The position numbers were made by a program, and so were the translations under genes. 64,000 nt of DNA, from contig JAIEAP010000043.1 in NCBI GenBank assembly GCA_029071325.1, positions 237,514 through 301,513 of the forward strand. Reading direction: 5' to 3'. Numbering within the stretch: position 1 is the stretch's first letter; each line of letters opens with the position of its first letter. This document shows, piece by piece, positions 1-8,389 of the stretch. Below the pieces are notes generated by a model. It saw only the letters and a program-made list of their open reading frames with translations, did not search any database and was not told the DNA's origin. This DNA comes from Lachnospiraceae bacterium (GTDB taxonomy: Bacteria > Bacillota > Clostridia > Lachnospirales > Lachnospiraceae).

Positions 1-98
1 AAGAAATCAGATAGGCTCTCTTATCCGACGGACTTTATCCACGCACAAAACAGCGGTCAGAGAATCAGGCCGACACCCGATACCCTAACCGCTTTCAC

Positions 99-2000
99 TC
101 ACCAACCCTGTGGGCTATTCCTGTTGCCTGGCATGTCACCATCCCAGTTACCAGGTATGTTGCCATCCCGGTTACCAGGCATGTTGCCATTCCGGTTACC
201 AGGCATATTGTCACCCCGGTTACCAGGCATGTTGCCATCCCGGTTACCGCCCATCCCTCCGGAATTGCCGGAACCATAAACAGTACCGTTCATTGTGATA
301 TCAAAGTCAGAAGAACCAACCGCTAATGTATATACTTCGCCATTCACAATGGATGCATGACTGATGATCACACAGGAAAAATCCTGATCGGCAGTGTGCG
401 ATACGAGCACACTGCCATTCGAATCTGTAAGCTTAATCTCTGTCCCGGCTGACTGATTGCCGACTACGAGCATAATGACACCCTGTCCGGAAGAAGAACT
501 AAAATTCTGCGCCATTCCAGAAGCGCCCGTACCGATAAAGGTTCCTCCATGGATGGAGCCCTCAGTATCATAATCTATAATGGAAGTATCGCCGCTGTTG
601 GCTCCGGAAACTGTAATGTTCCCGCCCGTAATGGACATACTTCCATTGGAGTCGAGACCGTCGCCGCCCATTCTGATGTATATATTGCCACTGGAAATGG
701 ACAGAATCCCGTTAGAGGCGGGCATCCCGCCGCGATCACCAAACATGGCGTCTCTTCCGCCGGTTATACCGCTGGAATCTATACCGCCTGCCGCATTGAT
801 ACCATCATCTTTTGCAGTCAGATTGATATCACCTCCTGCGATAGCAATGGATAGAGCCTCCAGCCCCTCATAGCTTTCGGTGACATTGATATTTCCAGCG
901 GTAATTGTAAGACTTTCGTCCGCATGGACAGCATCATCGCCGCTTGCAATTTCAAATGCGCCTCCATTGATCGTAATGGAAGTATTGGAATGAATTGCGT
1001 CATCTGCAGAATCTATGCTGATCGTTCCTTTTGAAATAAGTATGTCGCCGTCCGCCTTTAATCCTTTCATGCTGGAACCGTCATTGTCTGCTGCGGTGGC
1101 GCTGCCGCCACCGGCAAGGATATCGACAACGCCGCCTTCCAGCTGCATATAAGCCCCGGCGCTGATGCCGTCGTCTTCGGCCTCTACGTTTATGCTGCCG
1201 TTTGAAATATATACGAATCCCAGCGAAGCATCGTCATTGTTTTCGGCATGAATTCCGTCCTTGCCCGCATTGACCGTGAGCGATGTATCGCCGGTAATCC
1301 TGACGCTGTCATTGGCGTCAAGACCGTGTGATGCGCAGCTGACATGATATGTTCCGCCTGTGATCACAAGATCGTCTTTTGACACGATACCATGCCCTGC
1401 CGGGGAAAGGACATGAAGCGTTCCTGACCCATTCAGCGTAATGTCCTGTTTGGAAAAAATCACCGAATCAATATTATTATTGTCAATAGCAGTAAATGTG
1501 CCGCCATTTGAAAGCGTATTATCCGTGCCGTCAGCAAGCGTAACAAATACCTTGTCCGCCTCAAGAATATATAACGGAGCCGAGGTTTCGCTGTTGATGC
1601 TTACGCCATCCAATACCAGCTGCAGCTTTGCAGTATCTTCGGCATTTACAATAATCATGCCATCATCAAGAGTGCCTGATATGATGTGCGTGGTATTCTC
1701 GGTAATGGTGATGGTCGTTCCGGATATCTGAACACTGTCGGAGCTTGCGGTAGCCGAATCGCCGTCCAGCCAAATCAGGATACTGTTATCTTTATCATAG
1801 TCGGTCGCAGAATCGCGACTTGTAAACATATCGGCATCGGACTGCGCAAAATCTGCCTCTGCCAGATCTGCAGCGCCCCCGGGATTTTCACCGGCACTTA
1901 TACTGGCATCACCGGTTTGGCGATTACTGTCTGCTTTTGTACAGCCGGAGAACAGACTGACCAGAAACAGTGACAGGATTATAGATATCAATCTCTTCAT
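99..2000 (-). CDS. Secreted beta-helix carbohydrate-binding lipoprotein (Cthe_2159-like)
   Basis: This 633-residue protein starts with a lipoprotein signal peptide whose lipobox LFSGC puts the lipidated Cys near residue 20, so it should sit on the outer face of the membrane. Most of the body is made of short repeats of the type GDISITGGxxxI and DGIxA, as expected for a right-handed beta-helix of the Cthe_2159 family, whose founder binds acidic plant polysaccharide. The C-terminal 60 residues are a Gly/Asn/Pro tail built on the 8-residue unit PGNRDGNM. It is last in a string with the VTC and DUF4956 genes (13 nt after DUF4956), a recurrent Firmicutes cassette. Start at 2000 is supported by AAGGAG. 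The substrate is unknown; family assignment is from pattern only. Confidence 0.75.
   Translation of the reverse strand: MKRLISIILSLFLVSLFSGCTKADSNRQTGDASISAGENPGGAADLAEADFAQSDADMFTSRDSATDYDKDNSILIWLDGDSATASSDSVQISGTTITITENTTHIISGTLDDGMIIVNAEDTAKLQLVLDGVSINSETSAPLYILEADKVFVTLADGTDNTLSNGGTFTAIDNNNIDSVIFSKQDITLNGSGTLHVLSPAGHGIVSKDDLVITGGTYHVSCASHGLDANDSVRITGDTSLTVNAGKDGIHAENNDDASLGFVYISNGSINVEAEDDGISAGAYMQLEGGVVDILAGGGSATAADNDGSSMKGLKADGDILISKGTISIDSADDAIHSNTSITINGGAFEIASGDDAVHADESLTITAGNINVTESYEGLEALSIAIAGGDINLTAKDDGINAAGGIDSSGITGGRDAMFGDRGGMPASNGILSISSGNIYIRMGGDGLDSNGSMSITGGNITVSGANSGDTSIIDYDTEGSIHGGTFIGTGASGMAQNFSSSSGQGVIMLVVGNQSAGTEIKLTDSNGSVLVSHTADQDFSCVIISHASIVNGEVYTLAVGSSDFDITMNGTVYGSGNSGGMGGNRDGNMPGNRGDNMPGNRNGNMPGNRDGNIPGNWDGDMPGNRNSPQGW
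120..264 (-). repeat. 24-bp tandem repeats encoding the PGNRDGNM tail
   Basis: The 3' end of the beta-helix lipoprotein gene holds about six imperfect copies of a 24-bp unit beginning GGTTACCAGGCATGTTGCC on the plus strand, each encoding eight residues. In-frame units of this kind can expand or contract by slippage without breaking the gene. Confidence 0.75.
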
Positions 2001-2013
2001 ACAAATCTCCTTA

Positions 2014-2709
2014 TTAAAGCATAGATACTACGGTTTCCTGCTGGGACACAGTAATTTCAAGATTACCGTTCCGGCAGCGGAGCTTGTCAATCATTTCCTT
2101 TTCTTTCGCGATATCACGGAGCGTTACATTGTAGGTAAGGCGGAACATACTGCCCATGTTTGTAGTTTTTACATGAACAAGCGCATTCTCTCTGGTATAT
2201 TCCTCAAAGATATCATCAAATACACTGGAATAATCCAAATCTTCCGGAATCGTAATATGGAACGTCTTGTATGCGGCGGCATTTTTTTGGGCTCCAAAAT
2301 CCAGACGGGTATATAGCAGAAAAACAGCACACATTACAACCATAAAGAGCGCGGCAAATCCAAGATAACCCATACCTGCGATCAATCCGGTACCCATGGC
2401 AAGAAACAATGCGCAGATTTCCTTTGCTGAGCCAGGCACTGAGCGAAACCGGACAAGGCTGAATGCACCAGCTACGGCCACACCGGTTCCCACATTGCCG
2501 TTGACCAGCATAATGACAACGCAGACCACAGCGGGAAGCATCGCCAGTGTTACAACAAAACTCTTTGTATAACGGGTGCGGTACATATAAGCAAACGCCA
2601 GGGCGAGACCTAGTAAAAGGGAAAAGCCCAGGCAAAGCATAAAGTCAGTCACACTGATAACCGCAACGATTGAGGAATCGAATAATCCTTTAAATAAGGT
2701 TTCAAACAT
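2014..2709 (-). CDS. DUF4956 multi-pass membrane protein
   Basis: This 231-residue protein has about four hydrophobic segments in its first 140 residues, with a conserved cytoplasmic-loop sequence AFSLVRFRSVPGSAKE, and a soluble C-terminal domain of about 80 residues. These match the DUF4956 family, which is nearly always encoded beside VTC-domain polymerases and may form a membrane partner for them. It overlaps the 3' end of the VTC gene by 61 nt, so the two are translationally linked. Start at 2709 is preceded by AGGAGG at good spacing. The biochemical function of the family is not established. Confidence 0.8.
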   Translation of the reverse strand: MFETLFKGLFDSSIVAVISVTDFMLCLGFSLLLGLALAFAYMYRTRYTKSFVVTLAMLPAVVCVVIMLVNGNVGTGVAVAGAFSLVRFRSVPGSAKEICALFLAMGTGLIAGMGYLGFAALFMVVMCAVFLLYTRLDFGAQKNAAAYKTFHITIPEDLDYSSVFDDIFEEYTRENALVHVKTTNMGSMFRLTYNVTLRDIAKEKEMIDKLRCRNGNLEITVSQQETVVSML

Positions 2710-3425
2710 ATCAAACTGCCTCCTGCATAATATTGGGGTAAAATCATCATTTTATAAGCCGTTCCGTATTTTGAGAACGAGGTTTTATAGATACGCTCCT
2801 TTGAAAGGACATGGGTCAGCCACATGGGAATACTGCCGGAGCATTTGAGTTCCATCAGCACCATGCCGTCCGGCAGGAGCTGCGTCCCGTAAACATCAGA
2901 TTCCAATGATAAATCTTCTCTCCTGCAAAGTATCGTATCATCGAAGGTTACACGAAAATCAGATTGATCTTTTGCATAAAAGGCTTCTCTTTCATATGTA
3001 AGAAACACTGCCGGATGCAAAGTTTCATAATATTCAAAGAAATAATCAATTTCTTGGGATATCTGGTTCTTTTCCGGGCAAACAGACTCCCCGAGCACCC
3101 ACTTCATCGCTGTTTCCTCCGGCATTGCAATCCGCCGCTTATACACAATGGATTGGTATTTCTTTTTCAACTCTACGAATACGGTACTGTCAGGGTCCGC
3201 CTTGCCGTAGCTGCGTATCCTCAGCTTTTCCTTGTATCCAACCCCTTCAATAGAATGACGGATCAGACGGTAATTATCCGTATCAAAATATATATTGCGT
3301 ATGGTCGTGCGTCCGTAGCTGTCCAGCGACATATACGGCTCCATCGCCTGCACCACCTGTTCCTTTTGCTCGGTCGTCAGCATATATTTCAATTCATACC
3401 TCTTGAACACGGTCTGAAATGCCAT
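2649..3425 (-). CDS. VTC-domain polyphosphate polymerase-like protein
   Basis: This 258-residue cytoplasmic protein carries the VTC fold: KRYELKYMLT at the N terminus, the strand RNIYFDTDNY, the basic strand KEKLRIRSYG and the pair VFVELKKKY...VYKRRI. The regularly spaced Lys, Arg and Glu residues line the tunnel in which yeast Vtc4 makes polyphosphate from ATP. Bacterial homologues next to DUF4956 are usually annotated as polyphosphate polymerase domain proteins, but activity is rarely tested. It is the first gene of the VTC-DUF4956-lipoprotein string and has its own promoter with a response-regulator-type direct repeat (3456-3489). Its ribosome site is one arm of an 11-bp inverted repeat. 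Confidence 0.82.
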   Translation of the reverse strand: MAFQTVFKRYELKYMLTTEQKEQVVQAMEPYMSLDSYGRTTIRNIYFDTDNYRLIRHSIEGVGYKEKLRIRSYGKADPDSTVFVELKKKYQSIVYKRRIAMPEETAMKWVLGESVCPEKNQISQEIDYFFEYYETLHPAVFLTYEREAFYAKDQSDFRVTFDDTILCRREDLSLESDVYGTQLLPDGMVLMELKCSGSIPMWLTHVLSKERIYKTSFSKYGTAYKMMILPQYYAGGSLICLKPYLKDYSIPQSLRLSV

Positions 3426-3432
3426 ATAAAAA

Positions 3433-3469
3433 TCCTCCTGTATTATGATGCGGTCATTATACAGGAGGA
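3433..3469 (-). promoter_or_regulatory. Inverted repeat covering the VTC ribosome site
   Basis: Arms 3433-3443 and 3459-3469 are perfectly complementary over 11 bp with a 15-nt loop. The proximal arm contains the AGGAGG of the VTC gene. The distal arm overlaps the predicted -10 at 3456-3461, so RNA started at that promoter would lack it, while read-through RNA from the kinase gene would fold and hide the ribosome site. Confidence 0.6.
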
Positions 3470-3489
3470 AAATTGAAGTTTTATTGAAA
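3456..3489 (-). promoter_or_regulatory. VTC operon promoter with PhoB-type direct repeat
   Basis: A TATAAT -10 lies at 3456-3461. In place of a good -35 there are two direct repeats, ATTGAAG at 3472-3478 and ATTGAAA at 3483-3489 (plus-strand reading), 11 bp apart. That period is typical of OmpR/PhoB-family operators. The same repeat lies before the regulator gene at 5513-5530. Confidence 0.65.
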
Positions 3490-3512
3490 TCACAGAAAGT
3501 TCACATTTATGG

Positions 3513-4796
3513 TTACCCGGTTTTTATTGGCATTGTAACCTTAAATTCAACAAGACCATTGTGGCACCGAACCTCTATCTTACCTTTGTGGGCTGTTACA
3601 ATAGCTTTGGCAATCGCAAGACCAAGACCATAATGCCTGTCATCACCATTCCGGACCGTATCAACACGATAGAATCGTTCAAACATCCGTTCTGTTTGTT
3701 CCTCCGGAATAGGGTTCCCCGCATTGACCACAGAAAGAATTACATACCTGTGGCTTGCCTTCAGCGTCAGAAATATTTCTTTTCCATCTGTACTGTGGCA
3801 TATTGCATTATCCAACAAAATAGAAACAAGCTGTTTTAGCTGGTTCGGGTTTCCTTCAACAAATAAATCATGCGTGATATCGCAATTCAGCACCGATCCC
3901 TTTTCAAAGGCAACACTTTCAAAAGGCAGCGCCTCACCGTCAACCAGACGGCTGAAATCCAGGCGTTCTGTTTGCCGGTCGATGTTTTCCGTCCGTGCAA
4001 GCTCCAGTAGCTGAATAACAAGCTTACCCATCCGTTCATTTTCATATTGTATATTGGCAAGCCACTGGTTGCCTCCAATCTCTCTCGAAAGCAGCTCCGC
4101 ATTCGCGCTGACCACCGACACCGGCGTTTTCAGTTCATGCCCCGCGTCTGAGATGAACTGCTTTTGCTTCTGATAGCTTTCTTCCAGCGGCTTTACGATC
4201 CGCCTTGCAAGATATACCGCAACGAAAAACAAGGCAGCAATGGCTGCGCTTCCGAAAATGAGCGTATATCGAAACAGCGTTGTCATGCTCCCCTGCATAA
4301 TGGTATTATCCATGAATGCAACCAGCGTATATCCGCCCTTATCTGATGCAAGGTATATCAGATTATCCTTAATACCCTTTTCTTTTTTGCTCTTCCAGAT
4401 TTCCAAAGCGTATTGTTCAAGTGTGGCTTTTTCGTAAAACGTCTTATCCGCAATATCTGTTGCCAGAACCTCTCCCTCTCCGGAGACTGCCACAGAATAA
4501 AAAGTTGAGAGCTGAAATGCGTGAGCATCATCAACATGGTATCTCCTATTATCGTCCATGGGACCATCCTTGATCGAAGGAGCGCCGTTATATATTGCAT
4601 TGCTTCCGGGATGGAAATCTCCTTTCAGATGTTGTTCCAGTGAATACAGCGCCGCATATCGTTTCAGTGCATTTTGATTCGCTGCCCATAGTTCGAAATA
4701 ACTGGATCCATAAATAACCGCAAGCGTGCCAAGAAACAGCAGCGCCAGTACAGACATAATCGCAGCGACAATCCTTCGTCTTGAACGCTTAAACAT
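3513..4796 (-). CDS. Sensor histidine kinase
   Basis: This 427-residue membrane kinase has a first hydrophobic segment near residues 9-30, an extracytoplasmic domain of about 140 residues and a second membrane segment near 175-197. The H box HELKTP follows, with the phosphorylated His near residue 217. The catalytic domain shows the N box DNAICHS and the G box YGLGLAIAKA. It overlaps the 3' end of the response-regulator gene by 8 nt, so the pair is cotranslated. The signal is unknown; the downstream VTC cassette and shared operator suggest control of polyphosphate or surface genes (inference). Confidence 0.92.
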   Translation of the reverse strand: MFKRSRRRIVAAIMSVLALLFLGTLAVIYGSSYFELWAANQNALKRYAALYSLEQHLKGDFHPGSNAIYNGAPSIKDGPMDDNRRYHVDDAHAFQLSTFYSVAVSGEGEVLATDIADKTFYEKATLEQYALEIWKSKKEKGIKDNLIYLASDKGGYTLVAFMDNTIMQGSMTTLFRYTLIFGSAAIAALFFVAVYLARRIVKPLEESYQKQKQFISDAGHELKTPVSVVSANAELLSREIGGNQWLANIQYENERMGKLVIQLLELARTENIDRQTERLDFSRLVDGEALPFESVAFEKGSVLNCDITHDLFVEGNPNQLKQLVSILLDNAICHSTDGKEIFLTLKASHRYVILSVVNAGNPIPEEQTERMFERFYRVDTVRNGDDRHYGLGLAIAKAIVTAHKGKIEVRCHNGLVEFKVTMPIKTG

Positions 4797-5472
4797 TTAC
4801 ACACCTCAATTCGTATCCTACTCCACGCACCGCCTTTATCTCAGCCTTTGCGCCGACAAATGCCAGCTTCTTCCTTGTAAAGGACATATACACCTCCACA
4901 TTGTTATATTCGGCATCGTTCTCAACGCCCCAAATCTTTACAGCGAACTGCTCACGGGTAAGTATCTGCCCCTGATTGGCGATGAGATACTCAAGTATAC
5001 GGTATTCCTTTTCGCTCAGCCGCACACTCTGACCGTTATCCGTACAGGATAGCGTTGACGTATTAGTATCCAGAGAAATATCTCCAAAGGATAAGTTTCC
5101 GTCTGGGGTATTGATGTTTCTTCTGGCGAGGGCACGCAGTCTTGCAAGCAATTCCTTTGTCATAAACGGTTTGGTAAGGTAATCATCCGCTCCGCTGTCA
5201 AGTCCCATTACCTTGTCGTCCAGCTCACTTTTGGCCGTAAGCATAAGAATTGGGGTACGAATACCCTTTTGTCTTACTTTCCTGGCGATTTCAAAACCGT
5301 TCATCCCAGGCAGCATCACATCCAGGATGATAATATCGTAAATTTCACTTTCCACGGCATCCAGACCAGATATGCCGTCGGCATAAGTATCCACCTCATA
5401 TTTTTCAAGGCGCAGTATCTCACAAAGCGCCTGTGCCATTCTTTTTTCATCTTCCACAAGTAAAAGTCTCAT
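4789..5472 (-). CDS. OmpR-family response regulator
   Basis: This 227-residue protein has a receiver domain (acidic pair in LLVEDEKRM, phospho-acceptor Asp in IIILDVMLPG near residue 51, conserved Thr in LMLTAKS and Lys in DDYLTKPF) and a C-terminal winged-helix DNA-binding domain (LSEKEYRILEYL, then REQFAVKIWG). It is the partner of the kinase encoded immediately downstream. A promoter with 11-bp-period direct repeats upstream suggests it activates its own operon and, through the matching repeats at 3472-3489, the VTC operon. Confidence 0.93.
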   Translation of the reverse strand: MRLLLVEDEKRMAQALCEILRLEKYEVDTYADGISGLDAVESEIYDIIILDVMLPGMNGFEIARKVRQKGIRTPILMLTAKSELDDKVMGLDSGADDYLTKPFMTKELLARLRALARRNINTPDGNLSFGDISLDTNTSTLSCTDNGQSVRLSEKEYRILEYLIANQGQILTREQFAVKIWGVENDAEYNNVEVYMSFTRKKLAFVGAKAEIKAVRGVGYELRCVNV

Positions 5473-5497
5473 CTTAACACCTCTGCCATTTCATATT

Positions 5498-5530
5498 ATT
5501 ATATCACAAAAGATTGAAGAATCATTGAAG
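5498..5530 (-). promoter_or_regulatory. Response-regulator promoter with direct repeat
   Basis: TATAAT lies at 5498-5503 (minus strand), followed upstream by ATTGAAG at 5513-5519 and ATTGAAG at 5524-5530 (plus-strand reading), exactly 11 bp apart. Gap from the -10 to the first repeat is 9 bp, against 10 bp at the VTC promoter. No consensus -35 is present, as expected for an activator-dependent promoter. Confidence 0.65.
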
Positions 5531-5576
5531 ATATATAAAGCTATATAAAACTGATAAAAAAATTTAAATTAGAGGC

Positions 5577-5605
5577 TTGACTTCCGGAACGAAAACAGAT
5601 ATAAT
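5577..5605 (+). promoter_or_regulatory. Promoter of tRNA-Leu(CAG)
   Basis: TTGACT (5577-5582), 17-bp spacer, TATAAT (5600-5605); the mature tRNA begins 12 bp downstream. Confidence 0.75.
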
Positions 5606-5616
5606 GTAGTTTGTTC

Positions 5617-5700
5617 GCAGGAGTGGCGGAATTGGCAGACGCGCAGGCTTCAGGTGCCTGTGGCAGCAATGTCGTGTGGGTTCAAGTCCCATCTCCTGCA
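5617..5700 (+). tRNA. tRNA-Leu (anticodon CAG)
   Basis: The acceptor arms GCAGGAG (5617-5623) and CTCCTGC (5693-5699) pair fully, with discriminator A at 5700 and no encoded CCA. The anticodon stem CAGGC/GCCTG encloses loop TTCAGGT, giving CAG at 5651-5653. A long variable arm (GGCAGCAATGTC region) and the T loop GGTTCAAGTCC confirm a class II leucine tRNA reading CUG. Confidence 0.96.
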
Positions 5701-5702
5701 TG

Positions 5703-5737
5703 CAAAAAAGGAGCTGTTTTTTACAGCCCCTTTTTTG
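5703..5737 (+). terminator. Terminator after tRNA-Leu(CAG), possibly bidirectional
   Basis: GGAGCTGT and ACAGCCCC pair with one mismatch, flanked by A6 on the left and T6 on the right, so it can end the tRNA transcript and also transcription arriving from the other strand. Confidence 0.75.
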
Positions 5738-5749
5738 TATGTTTTTTTT

Positions 5750-8389
5750 CTAAAAGCTCTCCCGCTTAAGCACATCTATCACATTGTCTTTCTTCATGCG
5801 GTGCATGGTATACAGCATTGTGACAAACACCACCGCGAAGATACTTCCAACTGCAATCAGTATGGACGGTACCGGCAGGTAAAAATCGAATATGACATCC
5901 TTATGGAAGAAATAATACATCACCGCTGCGATCATCACGCTCACCGGAAGTCCAAAGAGCACTGCTTTTCCTCCATACATCAGGCACTCCAGATTCAGCA
6001 TACGCCGCAGCCCCTGCTGCGTCATACCCACCGTCTTTAACATGGCAAATTCTTTTTGCCGCAGTTTCAGACTGGTGGAAATCGTATTGAACACATTTGC
6101 CACGGAAATCACCGCCACCATTATAATGAAACCGTTTGCCAGCAGCTTTAACATAAATACCAGGTTGCGGTCGCCTGTCTGCCGTTCTGCCTGATCAAAC
6201 ACTGTGCCGCCCGGATACTTCGCTGTCAGCAGCTTCCCGGCATCCTCCGCCGCTTTATGGTGATTGGATGCGGTAAGGCAATAAACCGGGGCCTTGTCTG
6301 TAATACCCGGCAATCCCAGCTCTTCTGCCAGACGTTCCGGAATCATAACGCTTAAGTTCCAGTTAGCGTTGCACCCCGGCGCAAGGCTATCTGCGAAATA
6401 TCCCGCTGTAAATGCGGTGATATCTGTCCCGCGATCTTCCGCGTAGGAAGTGAAGTGGTCGGATGACAAATCCGCATAAAACCTGCCGTCTTCCTCCAGG
6501 AGCCCCTCAACAAGCTTTATATTTCCGCTGGCTATATCCATACCCTTAAAGCTGTTATTTACGATCACAGTGAGCGCTTCCGTATTCAGGAACTCCGCTT
6601 CCTCCAGTCCATGCTCCTCACAGAAATCGGAAAAACTCTCATCATCCACGACACTGACAGTCAATGATGCTTTCCTGTGCCCAACAGCATCCGACAGTAT
6701 TTCCCCAAAATCTTTCGTGACATGGCCTTCGTTCTCCGAATAAGGCATCGCGAACTCCCAGTATCTTACCTGCACTACGCCGTCAACACTGTCCAATCCC
6801 TGAAGTTCTTCCAGCAGTTCCTGCCTCTCGTCCTCCGTCAGCCGCTCATCCAGCGAAACCATGACATCATAGTTAGCCGTCTTGTATTCTGCCTGGATCA
6901 CGGTAGTCATGTACCCGGAAAAAGCATTGATGGACACAAACAGCACCATGCTCAAAAACAATGCGACAGTGGTCACACGGTATTGCTTACGGCTGCGCCT
7001 GGAATACAGAATGGACAGCGTCCCTTCAAAGCCGAACAGCTTTTCCACCACACGGGGCGTCTTCTTACGTTTTCCGGAATCATGAATTTCCCGGTTCTGC
7101 CGGATGGCTTCTATCGCTGTTACCCGGGTGGCGCGTTTCGCCGGTATCCACGCAGATACCAGAACCGTAAGCGCCGCCAGCACGGCCGCCAGAAGCACCG
7201 CAGGGAACCAGACATACAGATGCGGCTCAATGGCAAATTCCATCAGGTTTGCCACCATCCCGCCTGCTGCAGCCAGCACGGCTACCACAATCGCAATGCC
7301 AACACATACGCCTGACAGCACGCCCGCCCCGCTGACAATAGCGGCTTCATACAGTACGCTTCTGCGGATCTGTTTTCTGGTGGCTCCAATGGAAGACAGC
7401 AGTCCGAACTGCCGGGTGCGCTCCCCAACGGATATGGCAAATGCATTGTAAATCAGCATCACAGACCCCACCAGGATAATGAGCAGCAATATCACCACCA
7501 CTGCCACCGCTGCCGTACTCTCCCCGTTTTCCGACACACGAACTCCATAAAGGCTTAAATAATCGCGGTTTACGGCAACCTGCATTCCATTGTAGTCATA
7601 TACGAGACGCACTTCGTCATAAAGCTTATGGAACTCATTATTTCCCACGTCCGAAATCTGAAACCACAGAGACAGCCGATTATAATCATCCTCTGGCGCA
7701 TCTCCATCCCACCAGGTCAACGCCTCATAACCCGGCGCGCTTTCGTTGTCATCCGCCGCCTCATAAAAGCCAACCACCGTATAGTTCTGCCTCTCCTGAT
7801 TCCACAACGGCTCTTCCGTATCGTCATCCCTCATTATACCGTCCCCGCTGCCGCCGTCCGAAAGATAACTTCCATACGGAACATACTGCCAGAGCGCCTG
7901 TCCGTCCCTCAACCGCAGTCCCACGTCCAGCGTCATCGTGCTTCCGATCTGCCAGTCATCCGCAGCTATCCGGCGAAAGCTTTCCGGAAGCAGAAGTTCT
8001 CCCGCACCCTCCGGCACGCGGCCCTCGGTCACATGGACCGGCATATGTCCGTAATACTCCTTTTCCACTCCCTTCAGATACAGATAAGGCTTCTCCTTGT
8101 TTATAGTCTCAACATTGGCATAACCGATGCTCAGCGCCCGGAACGGCTCCTGTACATCCTCCTGCCCACTCAACTGTTCCACATCCTGCCGCTTTGCGTT
8201 GATCACTCCCAGATGCCAGTCTCCGTCCTCATAAGCATATGCCTCCTGCACATACCGGTACAGGCTGGTGCCCAGAGTAGTCAGCGCCACGATCAAAGCC
8301 GTCGACATCATAATTCCTATGACTGTTACGATTGTCCTCGCCCTGTTCTTACGCAGGCTCTTTACTGCATATGATAATAAAGGATTCAT
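5750..8389 (-). CDS. FtsX/MacB-type ABC transporter permease
   Basis: This 879-residue permease starts with a membrane anchor after SLRKNRARTIVTVIGI, followed by a large extracytoplasmic domain of about 220 residues, a three-helix FtsX core near residues 290-420 (with the typical TRQFGLLSSIGATRKQI), a second extracytoplasmic domain, and a second FtsX core at the C terminus (LRQKEFAMLKTVGMTQQGL). This is the double-FtsX layout of Gram-positive exporters involved in peptide resistance or lipoprotein and envelope handling. The start overlaps the ATPase stop as ATGA. The upstream two-component system and operator at 9116-9133 point to induction by an envelope signal. The substrate is unknown. Confidence 0.88.
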   Translation of the reverse strand: MNPLLSYAVKSLRKNRARTIVTVIGIMMSTALIVALTTLGTSLYRYVQEAYAYEDGDWHLGVINAKRQDVEQLSGQEDVQEPFRALSIGYANVETINKEKPYLYLKGVEKEYYGHMPVHVTEGRVPEGAGELLLPESFRRIAADDWQIGSTMTLDVGLRLRDGQALWQYVPYGSYLSDGGSGDGIMRDDDTEEPLWNQERQNYTVVGFYEAADDNESAPGYEALTWWDGDAPEDDYNRLSLWFQISDVGNNEFHKLYDEVRLVYDYNGMQVAVNRDYLSLYGVRVSENGESTAAVAVVVILLLIILVGSVMLIYNAFAISVGERTRQFGLLSSIGATRKQIRRSVLYEAAIVSGAGVLSGVCVGIAIVVAVLAAAGGMVANLMEFAIEPHLYVWFPAVLLAAVLAALTVLVSAWIPAKRATRVTAIEAIRQNREIHDSGKRKKTPRVVEKLFGFEGTLSILYSRRSRKQYRVTTVALFLSMVLFVSINAFSGYMTTVIQAEYKTANYDVMVSLDERLTEDERQELLEELQGLDSVDGVVQVRYWEFAMPYSENEGHVTKDFGEILSDAVGHRKASLTVSVVDDESFSDFCEEHGLEEAEFLNTEALTVIVNNSFKGMDIASGNIKLVEGLLEEDGRFYADLSSDHFTSYAEDRGTDITAFTAGYFADSLAPGCNANWNLSVMIPERLAEELGLPGITDKAPVYCLTASNHHKAAEDAGKLLTAKYPGGTVFDQAERQTGDRNLVFMLKLLANGFIIMVAVISVANVFNTISTSLKLRQKEFAMLKTVGMTQQGLRRMLNLECLMYGGKAVLFGLPVSVMIAAVMYYFFHKDVIFDFYLPVPSILIAVGSIFAVVFVTMLYTMHRMKKDNVIDVLKRESF

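Noticed and set aside
1..98. Part of another gene at the left edge
   Set aside because: No open frame with a start and ribosome site is visible in these 98 bases; I see nothing certain there.
110..1973. Several plus-strand ORFs opposite the beta-helix lipoprotein gene
   Set aside because: Shadows of the repeated minus-strand gene; they lack ribosome sites and recognisable domains.
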